From the NCBI GenBank assembly GCA_900104855.1, contig FNSS01000001.1, positions 620,001-684,000 of the forward strand: a stretch of 64,000 nt of DNA, written 5' to 3'. The stretch is from Rhizobiales bacterium GAS188 (GTDB taxonomy: Bacteria > Pseudomonadota > Alphaproteobacteria > Rhizobiales > Beijerinckiaceae). Of this stretch, positions 11,245 through 19,190 are shown in pieces. The notes below the pieces were generated by a model. That model was not told the origin of the DNA, made no database searches, and saw only the letters and a list, made by a program, of their open reading frames with translations. Position numbers and translations under genes: made by a program. The number at the start of each line of letters is the position of its first letter. Positions within the stretch are counted from its first letter, which is position 1.

Positions 11245-12510
11245 TCAATGCCGTTCCGGGTGCGGCTCGCCCGGCTTCTTGCCGATGTCGCCGCCTGCCG
11301 CAAGTATCGTCGCCTGCCCCACCCAGTTCTCGCGATCGATGCGACCCGGAAAGGCGAGATAGGTGCCGACCCAGCGAATCTCGGCGCGCGTCCAATGGGC
11401 GATCTGGTCGAAATGGAAGATGCCGAGATCGTGCAGCCGGCCCTCATTGACCTTGCCCACGCCCTTGATGCGCTGCAGGTTGTCGGCCGCGTCGCCGCGG
11501 GCCGTCTCGAGGCCCGTCGGCTTCTCGCCGACGGCATTCGCCTTGTCGAGCGCGGTCGCGTCCTTCGGCAGGGCCGCGAGCTTCTCGGCGATCTCGGCTT
11601 CCTCGCGCCGCGCCACCGCTTCATGCTCGGCATGGGCGCCGGAGCTATCGCCCGGAGCATGATCGGCGCCAGGCTCATCGGCCGGTACCGCATTGGCGAT
11701 GGCGGAACCTGCCGGCGCGACCGGCAGATCCTTGGGCGCTGCGGGCTGAGGCACATGCACGCTGCCGCCGGCGCCCGGCACGGCGGGGCCGCTGCTCGCC
11801 GCAGGCGCCGCCGCTGCCGGCTTCTCCTGCACGGGCTCTCCCACGAGCTTCATAGCCTCTTCGGCGAAGCGCTTCTTCCAGGCACCGATCTGCGAGCCGT
11901 CGAACAAGGCCGCATCGGTGAGCGTCGCCCCTCCGCCCTGCGGCTCGGAGCCGGAGCGTCCGGTCTGCGAGCCTGTCTTCACGGGCCGGCCAGCTGCGAG
12001 ATCGTCGAGCAGCTTGCCGAAATTCTCCGGCGTCAGGTCCTCGTAATAGTCATAGCCGATCTGGACCATGGGGGCGTTGCAGCAGGCGCCGAGGCATTCG
12101 ACCTCGATCCAGGAGAATTTGCCGTCAGCCGACACCGTTCCTTGCGGCCCGATGCGCTGTTCACAGACGGCCTTGAGCTCGATCGCGCCGCAGACATGGC
12201 ACGGCACCGTGCCGCAGAGCTGCACGTGGTGGCGGCCGACCGGGGACAGGTTGAACATGGTGTAGAAGGTCGCGATCTCCATGACCCTGATGAAGGGCAT
12301 GTCGAGCATCGCGGCGACCTCCTCGATCGCCTTGCGCGGCGTCCAGCCGCCGGCCTGCTCCTGCGCCTTCCACAAAAGCGGGATGACCGCGGAGGCCTGG
12401 CGGCCGGGCGGATATTTGGCGATCTGGCCCTTGGCCCAGCCGGTATTCTCCGCCGTGAAGGCGAAGTCCTTCGGCTGGACGGTTTCGGCGGCGAGGCGGC
12501 GGACGGACAT
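11245..12510 (-). CDS. nuoE: NADH-quinone oxidoreductase subunit E (NuoE) with long C-terminal extension
   Basis: NuoE carries the off-pathway 2Fe-2S cluster N1a next to NuoF. Here it has 421 residues, more than twice the enterobacterial length. Residues 1-180 are the thioredoxin-like domain with ligands Cys99, 104, 139 and 143. Residues of about 185-340 are Ala/Pro/Glu-rich and look disordered. Residues from about 343 form a compact domain beginning DNLQRIKGVGKVNEGRLHDL, which resembles a helix-hairpin-helix fold found in several alphaproteobacterial proteins. Extended NuoE proteins are known in Rhizobiales; the role of the tail is not established. The stop of the DUF559 gene is three bases upstream of the ATG. 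Confidence 0.95.
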   Translation of the reverse strand: MSVRRLAAETVQPKDFAFTAENTGWAKGQIAKYPPGRQASAVIPLLWKAQEQAGGWTPRKAIEEVAAMLDMPFIRVMEIATFYTMFNLSPVGRHHVQLCGTVPCHVCGAIELKAVCEQRIGPQGTVSADGKFSWIEVECLGACCNAPMVQIGYDYYEDLTPENFGKLLDDLAAGRPVKTGSQTGRSGSEPQGGGATLTDAALFDGSQIGAWKKRFAEEAMKLVGEPVQEKPAAAAPAASSGPAVPGAGGSVHVPQPAAPKDLPVAPAGSAIANAVPADEPGADHAPGDSSGAHAEHEAVARREEAEIAEKLAALPKDATALDKANAVGEKPTGLETARGDAADNLQRIKGVGKVNEGRLHDLGIFHFDQIAHWTRAEIRWVGTYLAFPGRIDRENWVGQATILAAGGDIGKKPGEPHPERH

Positions 12511-12513
12511 GGC

Positions 12514-12960
12514 TCAGTGCTCCTTCGCCCGACGGCGCCAGGCTAGGCTGCTCCCTCCCCCTGCAAGGGGGAGGGATGGGGTGGGGGTCGCAGCACCAGC
12601 CTCACGGGATTGGAGGGCGTTCCAAATCGTCTCCAGCACTCCCTCGAGATTGCTGTTGATCTCGCTGTTCCAGAAGCGCATGACGCGCAGCCCCCTTCCG
12701 GCAAGGAAAGCAGTTCTGCGCGCATCAGACACCAGACCGGCATCGGTGCCGTGCTGACCGCCATCGAGCTCGATCACGAGACCATGTGCCGGCGCGATGA
12801 AATCGACGACAAATGGACCGACCGGATGCTGGCGGCGGAAGGACACGCCGAGCTGATCATTGCGCAGGCGCCACCAGAGCTTCTTCTCGGCATCGGTCAT
12901 TTCGCGACGCAGGCGTCGAGCCCGAGTCGTCTTGGTCCGCGTGCGATCGAAACGTGTCAT
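12514..12960 (-). CDS. DUF559 / Vsr-like endonuclease-fold protein inserted in the nuo operon
   Basis: This 148-residue protein has the DUF559 signature: a basic N-terminus, AEKKLWWRLRNDQLGVSFRRQ, then FVVDFIAPAHGLVIELDGGQH and GLRVMRFWNSEI. That pattern fits the restriction-endonuclease-like (Vsr-type) fold, where Asp53, Glu64 and Asp66/Gln69 are candidate catalytic residues; nuclease activity is inference. The ATG at 12960 is chosen because residues upstream are translated repeat and nuoD antisense. The last 30 residues, including PTPSLPLAGGGSS, are read through a 23-bp palindromic repeat, and an inverted copy lies upstream of the gene. It separates nuoD from nuoE and is not a complex I component. 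Confidence 0.85.
   Translation of the reverse strand: MTRFDRTRTKTTRARRLRREMTDAEKKLWWRLRNDQLGVSFRRQHPVGPFVVDFIAPAHGLVIELDGGQHGTDAGLVSDARRTAFLAGRGLRVMRFWNSEINSNLEGVLETIWNALQSREAGAATPTPSLPLAGGGSSLAWRRRAKEH
12553..12575. repeat. palindromic intergenic repeat, left copy
   Basis: A 23-base near-palindrome (CCCTCCCCCTGC followed by its mirrored arm AAGGGGGAGGG) followed by a G-rich tail ending near 12590. It lies inside the 3' end of the DUF559 frame. Its 21-base core is the exact reverse complement of the copy at 13023-13043, so the two copies bracket the DUF559 gene in inverted orientation. Confidence 0.85.
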
Positions 12961-12977
12961 CGAGGCCCCCCAGCCAT

Positions 12978-13048
12978 CCGCTGCGCGCGTCCTGGACCCC
13001 CACCCGGCCGCAGGGCGGCCGACCTCCCCCTTGCAGGGGGAGGTTAGG
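12978..13048. repeat. palindromic intergenic repeat, right copy with C-rich arm
   Basis: The core at 13023-13043 is CCTCCCCCTTGC plus mirrored arm, preceded by the C-rich stretch ACCCCCACCCGG (about 12993) and a small GC hairpin (GGCCGCAGGGCGGCC). The C-rich stretch mirrors the G-rich tail of the left copy at 12575-12590. This element fills the gap between the nuoD stop and the DUF559 start. Confidence 0.8.
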
Positions 13049-13067
13049 AGCGCGTCCTGCAACGCCG

Positions 13068-14258
13068 TCACCGGTCGACCTCTCCGAACACGATGTCGAG
13101 CGAGCCGAGAATCGCCGAGACATCGGCGAGCATATGGCCGCGGCACATGAAATCCATCGCCTGCAGATGCGCGAAACCCGGCGCCCTGATCTTGCAGCGA
13201 TACGGCTTGTTGCTGCCGTCCGAGACCAGATAGACGCCGAACTCGCCCTTCGGCGCCTCGACGGCCGCATAAACCTCGCCCTCCGGCACCTTGAAGCCTT
13301 CGGTGTAGAGCTTGAAGTGATGGATTAGGGCCTCCATCGAGCGCTTCATCTGCGAACGCTTCGGAGGCACGATCTTGTTGGTCAGCGAGGAGACCGGGCC
13401 GGTCTTCTCCTTGCCGAGGAGAAGCTCGACGCATTGTTTCATGATGGAGGTCGACTGCCGCATCTCCTCCATGCGGATGACCTGGCGATCGTAATTGTCG
13501 CCATGCTTGCCGACCGGAATGTCGAACTGCATCTCCTCATAGCATTCATAGGGCTGCGCCTTGCGCAGGTCCCAAGGCGCGCCCGAACCGCGCACCATGA
13601 CGCCCGAGAAACCCCATTTCCAGCACTCGGCGAGCGAGACGACGCCGATATCAACATTGCGCTGCTTGAAGATGCGGTTGTCAATGAACAGCGCGTCGAG
13701 ATCGTCGACCAGCTTGAGGAAAGGATCGCAGAACTTGCCGATATCCTCGACGAGCTTCTCGGGGATGTCCTGGTGCACCCCGCCCGGCCGGAAATAGGCC
13801 GCATGCATGCGCGAGCCGGAGGCGCGCTCATAGAAGATCATCAGCTTCTCGCGCTCCTCGAAGCCCCAGAGCGGGGGTGTCAAGGCGCCGACATCCATGA
13901 CCTGCGTCGTGACGTTCAGGAGATGCGAGAGCAGCCTCCCGATCTCGCAATAGAGGACGCGGATCAGCTGGCCGCGCTTGGGCACTTCGACGCCGAGCAG
14001 CCGCTCGACCGCGAGCGCGAAGGCGTGCTCCTGGTTCATCGGCGCGACATAGTCGAGCCGGTCGAAATAGGGGATCGCCTGCAGATAGGTCTTGTGCTCG
14101 ATGAGCTTCTCGGTGCCGCGGTGCAGGAGGCCGATATGCGGATCGACGCGCTCGACCACCTCGCCGTCGAGCTCCAGCACCAGGCGCAGCACGCCATGGG
14201 CGGCCGGATGCTGCGGCCCGAAATTGATGGTGAAGTTGCGGATCTGATGTTCGGTCAT
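13068..14258 (-). CDS. nuoD: NADH-quinone oxidoreductase subunit D (NuoD)
   Basis: NuoD is the 49-kDa subunit that forms the quinone-binding site with NuoB; it descends from the large subunit of NiFe hydrogenases. It has 396 residues. The start [20 protein letters not shown] at 14258 is chosen because the upstream frame is a translation of heptamer repeats. Recognisable stretches are [20 protein letters not shown] with the quinone-site histidine, [20 protein letters not shown], and the C-terminal end [11 protein letters not shown]. An S23-type gene with flanking repeats separates it from nuoC. Confidence 0.97.
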   Translation of the reverse strand: MTEHQIRNFTINFGPQHPAAHGVLRLVLELDGEVVERVDPHIGLLHRGTEKLIEHKTYLQAIPYFDRLDYVAPMNQEHAFALAVERLLGVEVPKRGQLIRVLYCEIGRLLSHLLNVTTQVMDVGALTPPLWGFEEREKLMIFYERASGSRMHAAYFRPGGVHQDIPEKLVEDIGKFCDPFLKLVDDLDALFIDNRIFKQRNVDIGVVSLAECWKWGFSGVMVRGSGAPWDLRKAQPYECYEEMQFDIPVGKHGDNYDRQVIRMEEMRQSTSIMKQCVELLLGKEKTGPVSSLTNKIVPPKRSQMKRSMEALIHHFKLYTEGFKVPEGEVYAAVEAPKGEFGVYLVSDGSNKPYRCKIRAPGFAHLQAMDFMCRGHMLADVSAILGSLDIVFGEVDR

Positions 14259-14274
14259 TGGTGATCGCTCAAGG

Positions 14275-14344
14275 GCGAGTGGCGAGTAGCGAGTGGCGAA
14301 TAGCGAATAGCGAATAGCGAATAGCGAGTAGCGAGTAGCGAGTA
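14275..14344. repeat. heptamer tandem array, 10 units (GCGAATA/GCGAGTA)
   Basis: Ten contiguous 7-base units run from 14275 to 14344 on the plus strand: GCGAGTG, GCGAGTA, GCGAGTG, four GCGAATA, then three GCGAGTA. It lies 16 bases upstream of the nuoD start codon. In the nuoD frame it would translate as repeating R-Y-S-L-F-A. The array has the opposite orientation to a shorter one at 14811-14845. Confidence 0.95.
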
Positions 14345-14396
14345 GCCGTTGGCTGCGCGGCAGCGGGGAGGGTTTCGAGCGGAACCATGGCACGCA

Positions 14397-14780
14397 TCAC
14401 TCTTCCGTCCCGCTGTTCTTGCGCTGCAGGGAGCGAATCAGGGATCGCAGCATTCGGCCCAATTCGCCGCACTTAGTCAGAATCGGCTCGACCTCCGCAG
14501 CAGACGCGCACCGCACGCGGCACGCCAGCAGCAGATGCGTTTCCAATTCCTTCAGAGACCCTTGGGCGTTCCGCAAAAATTGGACAAACGCACCCGTCGT
14601 CTCGCGGCCATGGCCCTCCGCGATATTGGCAGCGATCGATACAGCCGATCTGCGCGTTTGTGATGTCAATCCGTACATTTCTTCCTTCGGAAACGACAAG
14701 GTGATCTGATAGCAACTCTCAGCGAGAGCCATTGCATCCTGCCAGACTCGCAAGTCTCTATAAGACTTGAATCCCGGCAT
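14397..14780 (-). CDS. four-helix-bundle protein (23S rRNA intervening-sequence type)
   Basis: A 127-residue protein with the signature of the four-helix-bundle family named after proteins encoded in 23S rRNA intervening sequences: FKSYRDLRVWQDAMALAE at the start, then FPKEEMYGLTSQTRRSAVSI, AANIAEGHGRET and FLRNAQGSLKELETHLLLA. The ATG at 14780 (MPGFKSYRDL) matches the usual family start; an in-frame ATG at 14798 would add six residues. Its biochemical role is unknown. It lies in the nuoC-nuoD gap between two heptamer arrays of opposite orientation and is on the operon strand. Confidence 0.88.
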   Translation of the reverse strand: MPGFKSYRDLRVWQDAMALAESCYQITLSFPKEEMYGLTSQTRRSAVSIAANIAEGHGRETTGAFVQFLRNAQGSLKELETHLLLACRVRCASAAEVEPILTKCGELGRMLRSLIRSLQRKNSGTEE

Positions 14781-14810
14781 CGTCGCCTCGTCTTCCACCT
14801 CCTTATCTCT

Positions 14811-14845
14811 ATTCGCTTTTCGCTATTCGCCACTCGCCACTCGCT
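14811..14845. repeat. heptamer tandem array, 5 units, inverted relative to 14275-14344
   Basis: Five 7-base units, ATTCGCT, TTTCGCT, ATTCGCC, ACTCGCC and ACTCGCT, run up to the first base of the nuoC stop codon at 14845-14847. Read on the minus strand they are the same AGCGAAT/AGCGAGT unit as the array at 14275-14344, so the two arrays are inverted repeats flanking the S23-type gene. Confidence 0.9.
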
Positions 14846-15459
14846 CAACTCTTTGCCTTCTCATCACCCGGCAACACGTAATCCGTGCCTTCCCAGGGCG
14901 AGAGGAAATCGAAATTCCGGAACTCCTGCGGCAAGCGCACCGGCTCGTAGACGACACGCTTTTCCTCATCGTCCCAGCGCACCTCGACGAAGCCGGTGAG
15001 CGGGAAATCCTTGCGCAGCGGATGGCCCTCAAAGCCGTAATCGGTCAGGATGCGGCGCAGATCCGGATGGCCGGTGAACAAGATGCCGTACAGGTCATAG
15101 GCCTCGCGCTCGAACCAGTCGGCGGCCGGATAGACGCCGATCACCGAGGGGACGGGCGTGCGCTCGTCGACCTCGACCTTGATACGGATGCGGCGGTTAT
15201 ATTTCGGCGACAGCAGATGGTAGACGACGTCGAAGCGCTTCTCGCGTGAGGGATAGTCGACGCCGCAAATGTCGATGAAGCTCTTGAACAGGCAGTCGGG
15301 CGCGTCGCGCAGATGCGTCAGCACATCGACGATCGCCTCGGCCTTCACGGTGACGCTGAGCTCCCCATAGGCCAGCTTGACCGCCGTGACGGCGCGCGGG
15401 ATCGCCGCCTTGAGGGCATCGCCCAGCTCCTGCAGTGAAGTATCGGTTTCGTTGGCCAT
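14845..15459 (-). CDS. nuoC: NADH-quinone oxidoreductase subunit C (NuoC)
   Basis: NuoC is the 30-kDa hydrophilic subunit of complex I that packs on NuoD. It has 204 residues. The ATG at 15459 gives [19 protein letters not shown]; the open frame runs 22 codons upstream without homology. The family signature [39 protein letters not shown] is present in the second half, split here as [29 protein letters not shown] and KDFPL. nuoC and nuoD are separate genes, as is usual in alphaproteobacteria. The array at 14811 touches its stop codon. Confidence 0.97.
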   Translation of the reverse strand: MANETDTSLQELGDALKAAIPRAVTAVKLAYGELSVTVKAEAIVDVLTHLRDAPDCLFKSFIDICGVDYPSREKRFDVVYHLLSPKYNRRIRIKVEVDERTPVPSVIGVYPAADWFEREAYDLYGILFTGHPDLRRILTDYGFEGHPLRKDFPLTGFVEVRWDDEEKRVVYEPVRLPQEFRNFDFLSPWEGTDYVLPGDEKAKS

Positions 15460-15463
15460 GGCG

Positions 15464-15796
15464 TCACGCATTCGGGGCTGATGCGGGGAGCTCGCAAACG
15501 AGCTCGTGATGGGTGACCTTGTCATCGAAGCTCGCGAGCACCGCGCGGGCTTGCGGCTCGACCACCGCCTTGTCGGGCTCGGGGCCGGCGAAGGCCTTGA
15601 TCGCCTCCATCGAGGCCCATTTGGTCATCACCAGAACCTCGGCCTCGCCTCCGAGGTCGCGCTGCAGCAAGGAGGCGCCCATGAAGCCGGGCAAAGCTTC
15701 GAGCTGCGGCAACACCGCGCCCTCGAGGTGACGCCGATAGGCGCCGGCCTCACCCCTTTTCTCCAAGCCGCGCCACATGCGCACGATCATCGACAT
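15464..15796 (-). CDS. ABM-domain (antibiotic biosynthesis monooxygenase-like) protein
   Basis: A 110-residue protein with the dimeric alpha/beta-barrel ABM pattern: [20 protein letters not shown], then [37 protein letters not shown] and ending [11 protein letters not shown]. Family members include heme-degrading and quinol monooxygenases, but many have no known reaction, so the substrate is open. It sits between nuoB (21-base gap) and nuoC (4-base gap), an unusual place. An in-frame ATG two codons in is an alternative start. Confidence 0.82.
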   Translation of the reverse strand: MSMIVRMWRGLEKRGEAGAYRRHLEGAVLPQLEALPGFMGASLLQRDLGGEAEVLVMTKWASMEAIKAFAGPEPDKAVVEPQARAVLASFDDKVTHHELVCELPASAPNA

Positions 15797-15817
15797 TCTC
15801 CGGTCCGGGCGCGACGG

Positions 15818-16396
15818 CTAGCGCTCGATGGTGCCGGTGCGACGGATCTTCTTCTGCAGCAGCAAGATGCCGTAGAGGAGCGCTTCCGCCGTCGGCGGGC
15901 AACCAGGCACATAGATATCGATCGGCACGATGCGGTCGCAGCCACGCACCACCGAATAGGAGTAGTGGTAATAGCCCCCGCCATTGGCGCAGGAGCCCAT
16001 CGAGATGACGTAGCGGGGCTCCGGCATCTGGTCGTAGACCTTGCGCAAGGCGGGTGCCATCTTGTTGGTCAGCGTGCCGGCGACGATCATCACATCCGAT
16101 TGCCGCGGCGAGGCACGCGGCGCGAAGCCGAAGCGCTCGACGTCGTAGCGCGGCATCGAGGCCTGCATCATCTCGACGGCGCAGCAGGCGAGCCCGAAGG
16201 TCATCCACATCAGCGAGCCGGTGCGGGCCCAGGTGATGAGATCATCGGTGGCGGTGACCAGGAATCCCTTATCGGCGAGCTCGTCGTTCAGCTCCCCGAA
16301 GAACTTGTCGTTCGCCCCGACCGGCTTGCCGGTCGCGGGATCGATGATGCCCTTCGCCGGGGGAGCGACGAGAGGTGCGCTGGTGCTCAATCCCAT
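15818..16396 (-). CDS. nuoB: NADH-quinone oxidoreductase subunit B (NuoB)
   Basis: NuoB carries cluster N2, the last iron-sulfur centre before quinone. It has 192 residues. Cluster ligands are Cys71, Cys72 ([10 protein letters not shown]), Cys136 (MGSCANGGG) and Cys166 (VPGCPPTAE). The ATG at 16396 ([16 protein letters not shown]) is preferred over one seven codons upstream; it lies inside the last codons of nuoA, giving a 10-base overlap. Confidence 0.97.
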   Translation of the reverse strand: MGLSTSAPLVAPPAKGIIDPATGKPVGANDKFFGELNDELADKGFLVTATDDLITWARTGSLMWMTFGLACCAVEMMQASMPRYDVERFGFAPRASPRQSDVMIVAGTLTNKMAPALRKVYDQMPEPRYVISMGSCANGGGYYHYSYSVVRGCDRIVPIDIYVPGCPPTAEALLYGILLLQKKIRRTGTIER

Positions 16397-16755
16397 TCGA
16401 GCGCTCCCTTCTTCCATTCATAGACGAAGCCGATGGTGAGCACGCCGAGGAAGATCATCATCGACCAGAAGCCGAACCAGCCGAGGCCGCCGAAGGTGAC
16501 GGCCCAGGGGAAAAGGAAGGCCACTTCGAGATCGAAGATGATGAACAGCAGCGCCACGAGATAGAAGCGGGCATCGAAGGTCATGCGGGCATCGTCGAAG
16601 GCGTTGAAGCCGCATTCATAGGCCGACAGCTTCTCGGGATCGGGCTGCTGGTAGGCGATCAGGAAGGGCGAGACCAGGAGGGCGAGCCCGATCACCAGGG
16701 AAACGCCGATGAAGATCACGAGCGGCAGATAGGCGCTCAGGAGATCGCTCACCAT
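16387..16755 (-). CDS. nuoA: NADH-quinone oxidoreductase subunit A (NuoA)
   Basis: NuoA is a three-helix membrane subunit near the quinone chamber and is the first gene of the nuo operon here. It has 122 residues. Family segments are [20 protein letters not shown], which contains the cysteine of the flexible loop, and [21 protein letters not shown] with its conserved acidic residues. GGAG lies about eight bases upstream of the ATG. The 67 bases between ctaA and nuoA (16756-16822) should hold a leader or promoter; I could not assign convincing -35 and -10 boxes. Confidence 0.97.
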   Translation of the reverse strand: MVSDLLSAYLPLVIFIGVSLVIGLALLVSPFLIAYQQPDPEKLSAYECGFNAFDDARMTFDARFYLVALLFIIFDLEVAFLFPWAVTFGGLGWFGFWSMMIFLGVLTIGFVYEWKKGALEWD

Positions 16756-16822
16756 GAAAGGGCTCCGGCCAAGAGGAACGCCTCGCCGGGCTGTTTAGAC
16801 CCGCTACAAGGACGATCAGGGC

Positions 16823-17962
16823 TTATCGCGTCGCAACATGGGCCGCAAGGGGGCTCGCAGCCGCAGGTCCAGCCTCGATCAACGGCTTACGCGCCAGGGT
16901 GGCAAGCCGAACCGCCGCAATGAGCACGAACATCGCAAGGAGTTGATGGCCAAGCGCCGCCGCGAGCGGCACCGCGAAGACGAGGGTGACGATGCCGAGC
17001 CCCATCTGGGCGAGCACGAGGAGCGCCAGAAGCTGCGCCAGCCGCCCGAGCTTGGGATCGCGTCCGCGCTTCGACCACGAAGCCGCGTTCCACAGCGCCA
17101 AGACCACGAGGAGATAGGCGCCGAGCCGGTGATCGAGCTGGATGAGCGTCACATTCTCGAAAAAATTGGCCCACCAGGGCTGGCCGGCGAAGAGTTCCTG
17201 CAGCGGCGGCACGAATCGGCCATCCATGCTCGGCCAGCTATTGTAGATCAGGCCCGCATGCGAGCCCGCCACCAGGGCGCCGAGCACGAGCTGCAGCAGC
17301 ACCATGATGACGATGAGCCTGGGAAGGCGTGCCGTGGCCCGACCTGGCATCCGGCCCGTTTGCGCGGGGGAGCCGAGCCGGGTCGCCATGGCGACGAGGG
17401 TCACGAGGAACAGGCTGGCGAAGAACAGATGGGCCGCCAGGTCCACGGGCTCGACCGCCGTCATGCCGGCCTTGAGCCCCGAGGCCACCATGACCCAGCC
17501 GATCAGCCCCTGGAAGCCGAGCAGCAGGCCCATCCCAGCCAGCCGAAGGCCGATGCCGAGCGGAAAGGCGCGCCGCGCCAGCCCGATCAGGAAGCCCGCC
17601 GCATAGACGAGGCCGATGAAGCGGCCGAGCTGGCGATGCCCCCATTCCCACCAGAAGATGGACTTGAAATCGGCAAGGCCGATTCCGGCGTTCAGGAGAT
17701 GGTATTGCGGGCTCGCCTGGTATCTCGCGAACTCGGCGACCCAATCGGCCTCCGACAAGGGCGGCACGGCGCCGCTGACCGGACGCCATTCGGTGATCGA
17801 CAGCCCGGATCCGGTGAGCCGTGTCGCCCCCCCGACCATCACCATTAGGATGACGAGAAAGGCGACGCTCCAGAGCCAGGCGCTGACCCAGCCGGGAACC
17901 ATGCGCCGGGCAGCATCGGCCGGGAGGCTCATCGCTGCGGAGTTGGCGGGAATGACCGTCAT
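16823..17962 (-). CDS. ctaA: heme A synthase (COX15/CtaA family)
   Basis: This membrane enzyme converts heme O to heme A, the cofactor of aa3-type cytochrome oxidases. It has 379 residues and about eight transmembrane helices in two related halves. Heme-related histidines lie in WEWGHRQLGRFIGL, VDLAAHLFFAS, LDHRLGAYLLV and ALGHQLLAMFV. The early motif GGATRLTGSGLSITEWRPV is typical of the family. It is on the same strand as nuo, 67 bases upstream of nuoA, so joint transcription is possible. Its 5' neighbour is a deacetylase gene on the same strand. Confidence 0.95.
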   Translation of the reverse strand: MTVIPANSAAMSLPADAARRMVPGWVSAWLWSVAFLVILMVMVGGATRLTGSGLSITEWRPVSGAVPPLSEADWVAEFARYQASPQYHLLNAGIGLADFKSIFWWEWGHRQLGRFIGLVYAAGFLIGLARRAFPLGIGLRLAGMGLLLGFQGLIGWVMVASGLKAGMTAVEPVDLAAHLFFASLFLVTLVAMATRLGSPAQTGRMPGRATARLPRLIVIMVLLQLVLGALVAGSHAGLIYNSWPSMDGRFVPPLQELFAGQPWWANFFENVTLIQLDHRLGAYLLVVLALWNAASWSKRGRDPKLGRLAQLLALLVLAQMGLGIVTLVFAVPLAAALGHQLLAMFVLIAAVRLATLARKPLIEAGPAAASPLAAHVATR

Positions 17963-18024
17963 TGCGCGTGGCTGCGTTGCATGTCCGGCCCGACATAGGC
18001 CCCAAACCGAGCGCGATCAACGCG

Positions 18025-19077
18025 TCAGGCTGCGTCGCAGCGCCGCCCCCGATTCCAGAGCAAGGTCGGAACGCCCGAGAGCAAGGTCTCGAAACGTCGC
18101 GCATCCTGGAACAGCCCGTTGACCGAGATGCGCGGCAAGGCCTGCAGATGCCTGGCATGCGCCGGGAACAGCACGCCGGCCCTGGTCGTGACCGCACTGG
18201 CAAAGCCGAGCTCGGCGGCGATCTCGAATTCGCGCCGGCCGGCCGAATGGCGATCTCCGACCGGATAGGAGAAATGCGCCGGCGTCACGCCGAGCCGGCG
18301 GCGTATCGCCTCGCGCGAGCCGGCCATCTCCTCGCGCACCCGCGCCTGATCCCATTTGGCGAGCATCGGATGGGTCAGGCTATGGGCCCCGATGCTGACC
18401 AGCGGATGGCGCGACATCTGCGCCAGCCCGTCCCAATCGAGGCAGAGCCGGTCGACGAGCCCGTTGGGGTCGATGCGAGCCTCGGCGGACAGCATGGCCA
18501 CGATCTCGAGAAGCCGCTGCTCGGACCCCTCGCGCAGCCGCCAATAGAGATCCTCGAAGACGGCCGCCTTCTCGCCGTCATTGCGGGCGAGCGCCGCATA
18601 GCGGAAATCCCCATGATCGATCGAAATACGGTCGAGCCGCCGCAGCGCCTCCTCGAGCTCGACCCACCAGAGCCTGGCGCTGCGCTCGGCGAAGCCCGGC
18701 GTCACGAACAACGTCATGGGCACGCCATGGCGCTCCAGCACCGGCAGCGCCTTTTCCAGATTGTCGCGATAGCCGTCATCGAAGGTGAGCGTCGCGAACG
18801 GAAGGCGCCCCCTTCCCGTCCGCAGCCTCGCCACGGCCTCGGTCAGGGTGACGAGCTCATAGCCGAGGCTCTTCAGGCATGTGAGGGCGGCGTCCAGGAA
18901 TTCCGGAGTGATTTCGAGGATCCGGTTCGGCCCGAAGCCGCGTGCCACGAAGGGGCGCACCTGATGCAAGGTCAAGATCACCCCGACCCCGCGCGTCAAC
19001 GGTGCCAGCAGGCTGTCGAGGCCAGTCTTGCCGATCGCATCGAGCGCCGCAGCGAAAACGGAGTGTCTGGCGCTCAT
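18025..19077 (-). CDS. polysaccharide deacetylase (NodB-homology domain)
   Basis: A 350-residue NodB-type (carbohydrate esterase 4) protein. The catalytic metal motif TFDDGYRD has Asp100 and Asp101, and the second motif SIGAHSLTHP gives the H-x3-H ligands His232 and His236. A further motif region HFSYPVGDR follows. There is no evident signal peptide, so it may act on a lipid-linked or nucleotide-linked sugar precursor on the cytoplasmic side; the substrate is not known. It is divergent from a GNAT/CelD-type gene at 19191, suggesting a shared role in surface polysaccharide or envelope modification. Confidence 0.9.
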   Translation of the reverse strand: MSARHSVFAAALDAIGKTGLDSLLAPLTRGVGVILTLHQVRPFVARGFGPNRILEITPEFLDAALTCLKSLGYELVTLTEAVARLRTGRGRLPFATLTFDDGYRDNLEKALPVLERHGVPMTLFVTPGFAERSARLWWVELEEALRRLDRISIDHGDFRYAALARNDGEKAAVFEDLYWRLREGSEQRLLEIVAMLSAEARIDPNGLVDRLCLDWDGLAQMSRHPLVSIGAHSLTHPMLAKWDQARVREEMAGSREAIRRRLGVTPAHFSYPVGDRHSAGRREFEIAAELGFASAVTTRAGVLFPAHARHLQALPRISVNGLFQDARRFETLLSGVPTLLWNRGRRCDAA

Positions 19078-19190
19078 CCGATCTTTGCTCGAAGTTAAGG
19101 GTTGTCGGGCTAGCCAAATGCAACCAGCGCTCGGAGTTTTGGCCGAGGCCTTTGACTAGGCACAGTCTATCAATGAGAGGTTAATTTAGC

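Noticed and set aside
9910-12546. 878-codon plus-strand open frame opposite nuoE and nuoF
   Set aside because: It is antisense to well-identified complex I genes; long antisense frames are expected in GC-rich coding DNA, and its composition (His, Arg and Ala rich, no domain) is not protein-like.
14275-14845. Possible CRISPR array from the repeated units
   Set aside because: Units are 7 bases, contiguous and without spacers; these are simple tandem arrays.
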